DNA of 64,000 nt from Pelagimonas sp050633425 (lineage in GTDB: Bacteria > Pseudomonadota > Alphaproteobacteria > Rhodobacterales > Rhodobacteraceae): assembly GCF_050633425.1 (NCBI RefSeq), contig NZ_JBOEGM010000012.1:124001-188000 (forward strand), written 5' to 3'. The position numbers were made by a program, and so were the translations under genes. Each line of letters begins with the position of its first letter. The stretch's first letter is position 1. The notes under the pieces were generated by a model that ran no database searches, was not told the origin of the DNA, and saw only the letters and a program-made list of their open reading frames with translations. Positions 58,551 to 64,000 of this stretch are shown here, one piece after another.

Positions 58551-58621
58551 TGTTAACACTTTTGACCTAACGTTAACCTAGTTGACCCAGATCAAAGCGG
58601 TGTGTGCAGTACATCTTTAGA

Positions 58622-58710
58622 TAGGTCAGCATGAGTTCCCGTTGCATGTGCGGGTTACCACATGCACCTCCCTGTTGGACTAAGCCGGGCCTCGTGCCCG
58701 GCCTTTTTTT
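58622..58710 (+). ncRNA. Candidate trans-acting sRNA (suhB/alpha-r14-like)
   Basis: About 90 bases between cenR and the IMPACT gene. A perfect 8-bp hairpin, TGCATGTG (58643-58650) with CACATGCA (58659-58666), is followed by the exposed anti-Shine-Dalgarno-like CCTCCCTGTTGGAC (58667-58680) and a strong intrinsic terminator. TTGACC at 58582-58587 may be the -35. I recall similar CCUCC-bearing sRNAs in alphaproteobacteria. The 5' end is an estimate. The bases 58711-58913 hold no other feature that I can support. Confidence 0.65.
58684..58710 (+). terminator. Intrinsic terminator of the sRNA candidate
   Basis: GCCGGGC (58684-58690) pairs with GCCCGGC (58696-58702), followed by seven T. Confidence 0.9.
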
Positions 58711-58913
58711 GTCTAAATGGGTAAGGGCTTCGCGCCTTTTGGTATGCTAAGGTGCGACACCGCTATGGCTTTGGCGTCTGCGTTTCTCGTCAGAACATCG
58801 CAACACGCACGTCTCATTAGGATCATCACAGTCCGAGCTGCACTCTTGAACACACCCGAACCAAACCGATCAAGCCTGCAATTACATGACAAAGGCGCGG
58901 ACAGTGTCCCATC

Positions 58914-59261
58914 CTATGTATCGCTCAGGTATATGCGCACGGCGTCCTGAACATGGCGAAACCTGTCGCCGCCCAAATGTTTGCCGCCATACCAACGCGT
59001 CACCACGATGATGTGGTTGCGCAGATCTTCGCGTTCCAGCATTCGCAATATCACCATGCCAGCGCCGCTTTCACCATCATCGTTCTTGAGCGGGGCAATG
59101 TCTGTCAGGCAGGCCCAGGTGTTATGCGTCGCCTTGGCGAACTTCTTGCGACGTTTCAGCTCTTTGAGAAAGGCTTTGGCATCCGCCTCGTTTTGGCAAG
59201 GCCCGCCCGAGACAGCATACCGCGACCCGCGATCCGAAATGATGTTTTCAAGGACTTTCAT
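58914..59261 (-). CDS. IMPACT/YigZ family protein (short form)
   Basis: A protein of 115 residues from ATG 59261. It carries the IMPACT signature NDDGESGAGMVILRMLEREDL and VVTRWYGGKHLGGDRFRHVQD. It lacks the C-terminal ferredoxin-like domain of YigZ (about 200 residues), so it is only the catalytic-like core. The frame is open 39 codons upstream, but that part lacks similarity. Function is unknown; YigZ/IMPACT proteins are linked to translation control in eukaryotes. Confidence 0.8.
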   Translation of the reverse strand: MKVLENIISDRGSRYAVSGGPCQNEADAKAFLKELKRRKKFAKATHNTWACLTDIAPLKNDDGESGAGMVILRMLEREDLRNHIIVVTRWYGGKHLGGDRFRHVQDAVRIYLSDT

Positions 59262-59431
59262 CCTGATGTGGGTAATCGTGCAAAGCCCATCAAACAAGAT
59301 CAAAACGATTTGGGGGCTTTGGCATCTCCAACCAAAGCCCCCGCGGCGCATCCCGTGAGTGTGCAAAAGGAACCGCAACCGATAGGCCCATTTGACATGT
59401 TAAAATTATATCTTCAGGGGTAAATGAAGCG

Positions 59432-59944
59432 TTAACTTCCCCCCTGGCTATCCGTCAGGATAGGGTCGGCCATCAACTCTTCGATGAACAGGCTTAGAAG
59501 TTGCAGGTGACCGCTAACGCCCGCCTTACGATACACGGCTGCGGATTGCGCTTTGATGGTCCCGTCTTTCGAACCCCGCAGCGCCGCCATATCAGCAACT
59601 GACAATCCCTTGATCGCCAACCGTGCAACATCTTCTTCGGACGGGGTTAACCCCCATTGCGCAAAATGTTCTTGCAAAACCGTCTCAAACGCGCCCGATG
59701 CGACCGCAACTTGCTGTTGAAGGCGCGCGTGACTGGCCATCACATGCCGCAATGCCATCGCTGTTACCCCCAAACCAACCGCAAGTCCCGCCGAAACCGC
59801 GTATTCAACGGCTTGTGCAAAGGGGCCATCCTGCACCGATTGCCCCCCTACAGCATCCGTCATTGCGTCGAAAACAAAGAAGGCGGTACAGGCGGCTTGA
59901 AACAGCAGCAGGGCCCAAAGCGTCACCGGGGAACGCAGCATCAT
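59432..59944 (-). CDS. Membrane-anchored LuxR-type helix-turn-helix protein
   Basis: A protein of 170 residues from ATG 59944 (GGGGGAG just upstream). Two N-terminal membrane helices (TLWALLLFQAACTAFFVFDAM and YAVSAGLAVGLGVTAMAL), then a cytoplasmic GerE/LuxR HTH: LTPSEEDVARLAIKGLSVADMAALRGSKDGTIKAQSAAVYRKAGVSG. There is no receiver or ligand-binding domain. It probably senses membrane or periplasmic state and regulates transcription; targets unknown. It is linked to the PepSY gene 21 bases upstream. Confidence 0.8.
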   Translation of the reverse strand: MMLRSPVTLWALLLFQAACTAFFVFDAMTDAVGGQSVQDGPFAQAVEYAVSAGLAVGLGVTAMALRHVMASHARLQQQVAVASGAFETVLQEHFAQWGLTPSEEDVARLAIKGLSVADMAALRGSKDGTIKAQSAAVYRKAGVSGHLQLLSLFIEELMADPILTDSQGGS

Positions 59945-59965
59945 GCGCTCCCCCAATCAACTGGT

Positions 59966-60268
59966 TTAGCTGTCGTCTTCGTCGTCGTCACCATCATCAT
60001 CATCGTCGAGCTCCAGCGCAATCACAGCCCCGGTGGCCGGGTCCAATTCCGCTTCATACTCGGCACCATCAAGGATGTATTCAACCTCGATTTCACCATC
60101 GTCCAACTCAGTTTCGGTGACCTGCGCGCCTTGCGCCTCTAACCAGGCGCGGATGACCGCCTCTTGAGTGCCGACCTGATCTCCCAGTTGAAGCTGAGCA
60201 TAGGCCAGCACGGGAACCGAGGCGATCATGGCGGACAGGCCGGCCAGTTTGAATGTTTCGAAAGTCAT
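59966..60268 (-). CDS. Secreted PepSY-like domain protein with acidic tail
   Basis: A protein of 100 residues from ATG 60268 (GGAG 9 bases upstream). Signal peptide MTFETFKLAGLSAMIASVPV, cut after AYA. The mature PepSY-like domain has TQEAVIRAWLEAQGAQVTETELDDGEIEVEYILDG and DPATGAVIALE. The tail is DDDDDGDDDEDDS, a strongly acidic stretch that could bind cations. It is followed by the membrane LuxR gene, so it may provide its periplasmic signal (inference). Confidence 0.78.
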   Translation of the reverse strand: MTFETFKLAGLSAMIASVPVLAYAQLQLGDQVGTQEAVIRAWLEAQGAQVTETELDDGEIEVEYILDGAEYEAELDPATGAVIALELDDDDDGDDDEDDS

Positions 60269-60392
60269 ATAGGGTACTCCTGTTTGCAGTGATTTTCTGT
60301 GCCATCGCGGTTTTGCGATGAGTGGCATATGAGGCCCGGCTCAACATTCGCCATGTGCAAAAGGATTGAAAATCAGCGCATTGTACCAAGGT

Positions 60393-60836
60393 TTACGACT
60401 GATCTTTTGGGCTGCCCCTCAGGTTTTCCCGCAACCGAACGATTTGATCGCGCAATTGCGTGGCTTGGTCTTGGTCGAGATCGGTTTGTGCGAAAAAGCA
60501 CTGGGCAACCTGCTTGGCCGCCGCCTGCATCTCGCGCCCGGCCTGTGTCAAACAAATGCGCACCACACGTTCATCCGTGGCACTGCGCTGCCGGGTCACT
60601 AACCCTTTGCTCTCCAGGCGCTTCAAAAGCGGTGTGAGCGTATTGGTTTCCAACATGACCTGCCGCCCCAATTGACCAACCGTCACATCGTCTTGGGACC
60701 AAAGGGCCATCAAGACAATGTATTGCGGATAGGTAAGCTTAAGCGGAGCCAACAAAGGCTTGTAAGCCTGCTGCATCGCCTGCGCCGACGAATACAAGGC
60801 AAAACAGATCATTTCCTGGGGGGAGAGGTTTTCCAT
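60393..60836 (-). CDS. ohrR: Organic hydroperoxide-sensing repressor OhrR (MarR family)
   Basis: A MarR-family protein of 147 residues. The redox-sensing cysteine is at residue 11 (MICFALYS), the position of the reactive Cys in OhrR. The winged helix has LTYPQYIVLMALWSQDDVTVGQLGRQVMLETNTLTPLLKRLESKGLV and RSATDERVVRICLT. When oxidised by organic peroxides it should release the ohr promoter. It diverges from ohr, with two palindromic sites between them. Confidence 0.92.
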   Translation of the reverse strand: MENLSPQEMICFALYSSAQAMQQAYKPLLAPLKLTYPQYIVLMALWSQDDVTVGQLGRQVMLETNTLTPLLKRLESKGLVTRQRSATDERVVRICLTQAGREMQAAAKQVAQCFFAQTDLDQDQATQLRDQIVRLRENLRGSPKDQS

Positions 60837-60849
60837 AGCCTCAAAATAA

Positions 60850-60861
60850 ATCGCGCGCGAT
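60850..60861. promoter_or_regulatory. OhrR operator candidate, ohrR side
   Basis: The perfect 12-bp palindrome ATCGCGCGCGAT, 14 bases upstream of the ohrR start, with the same ATCGC/GCGAT halves as the ohr-side site. Consistent with autorepression. Confidence 0.72.
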
Positions 60862-60876
60862 ATGATCGCAACCCTG

Positions 60877-60907
60877 TTGACTCAATTCCTCAAGTTGCTA
60901 CTTATAT
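60877..60907 (+). promoter_or_regulatory. Probable ohr promoter
   Basis: TTGACT (60877-60882) and TTATAT (60902-60907), spaced 19 bases (CTTATA at 60901 gives 18). The -10 lies within the operator palindrome at 60903-60920. Confidence 0.6.
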
Positions 60908-60920
60908 CGCACGCGATATA
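60903..60920. promoter_or_regulatory. OhrR operator candidate, ohr side
   Basis: Perfect inverted repeat TATATCGC-AC-GCGATATA. It overlaps the ohr -10 and its centre is 56 bp from the other site, the geometry expected for a repressor blocking ohr. Confidence 0.78.
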
Positions 60921-60935
60921 TTCAGGGGCGATACT

Positions 60936-61364
60936 ATGACTGTAGATACAAAGTACTGGACAGATGCCTATGCCACCGGCGGTGGGCGCAATGGGCTGGC
61001 AGGGTTGGGAGACGGGGCGTTGACCGCCACGATGGCCTCTCCGGTTGAACTGGGCGGATCGGGCAAAGGTCGCAACCCCGAGGAATTCTTTGCCTTGGGC
61101 TATGCCGCTTGTTTTCTGGGCGCGATGCGTTTCGCGGCACAAAATGAGAAGCTTGGCGAGGTACCGGATGACACCAAAGTCACCGCACATGTCGGTGTTG
61201 GCCCGCGTAGCGACGGTGGGTTTGGCATTCAGGTGAAGCTAGAGGTCGCCATGCCGGGTGTTGAGGCCGCGATAGCGCAGACCATTGTGGATCGGGGCCA
61301 CTTTATTTGCCCATATTCCAATGCGACCAAGGGCAATATCGACATCGAAACCACACTGGTTTGA
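60936..61364 (+). CDS. ohr: Organic hydroperoxide resistance protein Ohr
   Basis: A peroxidase of 142 residues from ATG 60936. The OsmC/Ohr fold has the catalytic cysteine in NPEEFFALGYAACFLGAM (C59) and the second in RGHFICPYSNATKGN (C125), with the peroxide-activating arginine in ATGGGRNG. It reduces organic hydroperoxides using lipoylated proteins. That reductant is provided by lipoyl systems such as the dihydrolipoamide complexes encoded 40 kb away. A bidirectional terminator follows. Confidence 0.95.
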   Translation: MTVDTKYWTDAYATGGGRNGLAGLGDGALTATMASPVELGGSGKGRNPEEFFALGYAACFLGAMRFAAQNEKLGEVPDDTKVTAHVGVGPRSDGGFGIQVKLEVAMPGVEAAIAQTIVDRGHFICPYSNATKGNIDIETTLV

Positions 61365-61382
61365 TGTGATCCATCTGACGAA

Positions 61383-61408
61383 AAAGGGCTCCCATCAGGG
61401 AGCCCTTT
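61383..61408. terminator. Bidirectional intrinsic terminator
   Basis: AAAGGGCTCCC (61383-61393), loop ATCA, GGGAGCCCTTT (61398-61408), an 11-bp perfect stem with A's before it and T's within the arm. It separates convergent ohr and pnp. Confidence 0.9.
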
Positions 61409-61430
61409 GACTATTAGAAAAGCGACAGAA

Positions 61431-63581
61431 TTACTCTGCGTCGTCTTTCTGTTTCTTAGGCTCAGGAGCCTGCTCTTCGCCAGTGGCCTGATCAACCATT
61501 TTCATGGCCAAACGGACTTTGCCGCGATCGTCAAAGCCCAAAAGCTTAACGAAGACTTCCTGACCTTCTTTCAACACATCCGAAGGATGGTTCAGGCGGC
61601 GGTTTTCGATCTGAGACACGTGGACCAGGCCGTCACGCTTGCCAAAGAAGTTCACAAATGCGCCGAAGTCGACGATTTTGACAACTTTACCTTTGTAGAT
61701 TGCACCTTCTTCTGGCTCAGCGACGATCGAGTGGATCATCTCATAGGCCTTCTTGATGCTCTCGCCGTCAGGCGATGCGATCTTGATGATGCCGTCATCG
61801 TTGATGTCAACTTTGGCACCCGACACTTCGACGATCTCACGGATCACTTTACCGCCTGACCCGATCACTTCACGGATCTTGTCGGTTGGAACCTGCATGG
61901 TTTCAATGCGTGGCGCGTGAACCGAGAACGAGCCCGCTTCGGTCAATGCATTGGCCATTTCGCCCAAGATGTGCAAACGACCCGCTTTGGCCTGAGCCAA
62001 GGCTTTGGACATGATTTCAGGTGTGATACCCGCAACCTTGATGTCCATCTGCAGTGATGTGATGCCGTTTTCGGTACCGGCCACTTTGAAGTCCATGTCG
62101 CCGAGGTGATCTTCGTCACCCAGGATGTCAGACAGGATCGCGTAATCGCCATCGTCTTCCAGAACCAGACCCATCGCAACACCAGCAACCGGCGCTTTGA
62201 GCGGAACACCCGCGTCCATCATGGACAGCGAGCCACCACAAACTGACGCCATCGAAGACGAGCCGTTGGATTCTGTGATCTCAGACACCAAGCGGATGGT
62301 GTAGGGGAAGTCGGTTGCCGCAGGCAGAACCGCCTGAAGCGCGCGCCAAGCCAGCTTGCCGTGGCCAATTTCGCGGCGGCCGGGGCCAGACACGCGGCCA
62401 ACTTCACCAACCGAATAGGGAGGGAAGTTATAATGCAGCAGGAAGTTGGATTTGAAGTTGCCATGCAGCGCGTCGATGAACTGTTCGTCGTCACCGGTGC
62501 CCAGCGTGGTCACAACCAAACCCTGTGTTTCACCACGGGTGAAAAGAGCCGACCCATGGGTCCGTGGCAGCAAGCCAGTTTCCGATACAATCGGACGGAT
62601 TTGATCCAACGCACGACCATCAATACGACGACCGTTTTTGACAACGTCACCGCGCAGCACAACCGATTCCAGCTTTTTCATCGCCGAACCGAGGTTCGCG
62701 TCTTCTAGCTGTTCTTCGGTCAGACCGGCAAGAATAGCGTCTTTGGCGGCGGACACAGCCGCAACACGCTCTTGCTTGTCAGTGTTGGCATAAGCGGCGC
62801 GCATGCCTTCTTCGCCAGCGGCTTTGACAACTTCGTAAAGCTCTGAATAGTCAGGCGCTTCGAATTCAAATGGCTCTTTGGCGCAGTCTTCGGCCAGATC
62901 AACGATCAGGTCGATAACCGGCTGGATCTGCTCGTGGGCGAAAACAACAGCCCCCAGCATCTCTTCTTCGGTCAGCTCATAGGCTTCGGATTCAACCATC
63001 ATCACGGCGTCTTTGGTACCGGCGACAACAAGGTCAAGACGCTGCTCAGGGTTGTTGCGCAGCTGATCCATATCTTCGACTGTTGGGTTCAGAACGTATT
63101 CGCCCTCTTCGAAACCAACACGGGCACACGCGATTGGGCCACGGAATGGCGCGCCAGAGATGGTCAGAGCCGCAGAGGCCGCGATCATCGCAACAACGTC
63201 AGGGTCGTTAACAAGGTCGTGGCTCAGAACGGTACACATCACCAAAACTTCGTTTTTGAAGCCAGGGACAAACAGCGGGCGGATCGGACGGTCGATCAAA
63301 CGGGCTGTCAGTGTTTCTTTTTCGGTCGGACGCGCTTCGCGCTTAAAAAAACCGCCAGGGATTTTACCGGCGGCATAGTATTTCTCTTGGTAGTGCACGG
63401 TCAGAGGAAAGAAATCCTGACCCGGCTTTTGTTTGCGAGCAAAAGTTACGTTCGCCATAACGCTGGTTTCACCCAGAGTTGCGATCACGGAACCATCCGC
63501 TTGACGGGCAACCTTGCCCGTTTCCAGTGTGAGCGTTTCTTCGCCCCACTGCATGCTCTTCTTCGTTTCTTTGAACATCAT
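61431..63581 (-). CDS. pnp: Polyribonucleotide nucleotidyltransferase
   Basis: A 3'-to-5' exoribonuclease of 716 residues and trimer core of mRNA decay. Two RNase PH domains have FKREARPTEKETLTARLIDRPIRPLF and RTHGSALFTRGETQ, GNFKSNFLLHYNFPPYSVGE and ITESNGSSSMASVCGG. The KH domain has IREVIGSGGKVIREIVEVSG and the C-terminal S1 domain has YKGKVVKIVDFGAFVNFFGKRDGLVHVSQI. The start is ATG 63581 or 63578, with AGGA eight bases upstream. rpsO is not adjacent; a 5' hairpin lies at 63594-63624. Confidence 0.97.
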   Translation of the reverse strand: MMFKETKKSMQWGEETLTLETGKVARQADGSVIATLGETSVMANVTFARKQKPGQDFFPLTVHYQEKYYAAGKIPGGFFKREARPTEKETLTARLIDRPIRPLFVPGFKNEVLVMCTVLSHDLVNDPDVVAMIAASAALTISGAPFRGPIACARVGFEEGEYVLNPTVEDMDQLRNNPEQRLDLVVAGTKDAVMMVESEAYELTEEEMLGAVVFAHEQIQPVIDLIVDLAEDCAKEPFEFEAPDYSELYEVVKAAGEEGMRAAYANTDKQERVAAVSAAKDAILAGLTEEQLEDANLGSAMKKLESVVLRGDVVKNGRRIDGRALDQIRPIVSETGLLPRTHGSALFTRGETQGLVVTTLGTGDDEQFIDALHGNFKSNFLLHYNFPPYSVGEVGRVSGPGRREIGHGKLAWRALQAVLPAATDFPYTIRLVSEITESNGSSSMASVCGGSLSMMDAGVPLKAPVAGVAMGLVLEDDGDYAILSDILGDEDHLGDMDFKVAGTENGITSLQMDIKVAGITPEIMSKALAQAKAGRLHILGEMANALTEAGSFSVHAPRIETMQVPTDKIREVIGSGGKVIREIVEVSGAKVDINDDGIIKIASPDGESIKKAYEMIHSIVAEPEEGAIYKGKVVKIVDFGAFVNFFGKRDGLVHVSQIENRRLNHPSDVLKEGQEVFVKLLGFDDRGKVRLAMKMVDQATGEEQAPEPKKQKDDAE

Positions 63582-63593
63582 CGTATCCTAATT

Positions 63594-63624
63594 GGGAGCA
63601 CTGCCGACCCCTGCCGGGGCTCCC
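63594..63624 (-). promoter_or_regulatory. Hairpin in the pnp 5' untranslated region
   Basis: GGGAGC (63594-63599) pairs with GCTCCC (63619-63624), with an inner CCCC/GGGG alternative, ending about four bases upstream of the pnp Shine-Dalgarno. Structured leaders cleaved by RNase III are known for pnp autoregulation in enteric bacteria; whether this one acts that way is inference. Confidence 0.45.
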
Positions 63625-63802
63625 GTTTTGCATGACGGCCCCATTGCCGCCGACCCCTTTTCATCTTACGTCACTGCGCGGGGGCCTGCGCGCTGCGTTC
63701 CAGATGTGGCTGCGCCATACAGGTTTTCAATGGGTTTGGGAAGGGAATAACGTCCATCGGTTGTTAGCCTGATCTTAACCCTGTTTGGCGTTTTCTCATC
63801 CG

Positions 63803-64000
63803 ATGCAAGCCCGCGACCAGAGCCTTTCCCCTGACTGGATTGATCAGGTATTTTCCGCCAGAGCAGTGTCCAAGGGCGGTGTCGTGCGCCGTTCCGTGCT
63901 CTGGGTCGAGAACGAAATCGGCCGTGCCCGGTTTATCCAAGAAGTCGATGCGCGCGGATTTCACCTTTTGGAATGTGGCGGGCAATTCATTGTTGTCTGC
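63803..64000 (+). CDS. Conserved hypothetical protein, N-terminal part (cut by window edge)
   Basis: An open frame of 66 codons from ATG 63803 to the right edge: SLSPDWIDQVFSARAV, GGVVRRSVLWVENEIGRARF, VDARGFHLLECGGQFIVVC. I recall similar short Rhodobacteraceae proteins near pnp, sometimes labelled as phosphoribosylanthranilate isomerase, a label I would not trust. It diverges from pnp. Confidence 0.65.
   Translation, partial: MQARDQSLSPDWIDQVFSARAVSKGGVVRRSVLWVENEIGRARFIQEVDARGFHLLECGGQFIVVC

Noticed and set aside
58717..58950. 77-residue frame after the sRNA terminator
   Set aside because: No ribosome binding site, atypical composition, and it runs into the IMPACT gene on the other strand.

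Overview
The window looks like a chromosomal segment of a marine Rhodobacteraceae/Roseobacter-type alphaproteobacterium. The evidence is the family-typical TCA block (mdh, sucC, sucD, sucA, sucB, lpd) beside the ethylmalonyl-CoA pathway genes mch and mcl2, a petP/petR pair next to ilvE, an isoprenoid operon xseB-ispA-dxs headed by a histone-deacetylase-like gene, taurine uptake with taurine:pyruvate aminotransferase, and a paaABCDE operon. Coding density is high, translational couplings (ATGA, TGATG) are frequent, and no rRNA, tRNA, IS element, prophage or CRISPR array is visible.

Layout. 1-2959: end of an iron-siderophore type ABC operon (binding protein end, two FecCD permeases, ATPase). 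3132-5966 (minus): mesaconyl-CoA hydratase, DUF1737, NnrU and (3S)-malyl-CoA thioesterase. 6289-7511: a small secreted protein and a TSUP permease. 7681-22436: TCA block, interrupted by accessory genes: a secreted protein split by an in-frame stop, two glycosyltransferases, two small lipoproteins, a zinc-ribbon protein and a MAPEG protein. 22453-26411: PPOX flavoprotein, plsC, ftsX, ftsE and a divergent zinc-ribbon membrane protein. 26480-31435: tauABC-like transporter divergent from tpa. 31422-38296: GNAT, endonuclease/phosphatase, dienelactone hydrolase, HU, AMP nucleosidase, aldolase and lytic transglycosylase. 38387-42017 (minus): paaABCDE. 42126-43300: an SDR and a small membrane protein. 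43297-48557 (minus): dxs, ispA, xseB, HDAC, petR, petP. 48715-49587: ilvE. 49651-50895: Aer-like PAS protein. 51025-55876 (minus): polyamine-type ABC transporter. 56096-57719 (minus): L,D-transpeptidase and ribA. 57864-58710: CenR-type response regulator and a strong sRNA candidate. 58914-61364: IMPACT, membrane LuxR, PepSY, and ohrR/ohr. 61431-63581: pnp. The right edge cuts a small conserved gene.

How it works together. The left half is the carbon core: acetyl-CoA assimilation through the ethylmalonyl-CoA pathway feeds malate into the TCA cycle. Phenylacetate (paa), taurine and polyamine-type uptake supply further substrates. Several control elements can be read directly: two palindromes between ohrR and ohr with one over the ohr -10; three copies of TGTGATCACA upstream of sucC; a perfect 12-bp inverted repeat before paaA; and intercistronic hairpins immediately after both complete ABC binding-protein genes. 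No single unmistakable new system was found. The best leads are the sucC upstream array, the paa operator, the sRNA, the TauC-like permease with a large extra exported domain, the lipoproteins inserted into the suc operon, and the gene broken by one TAA.
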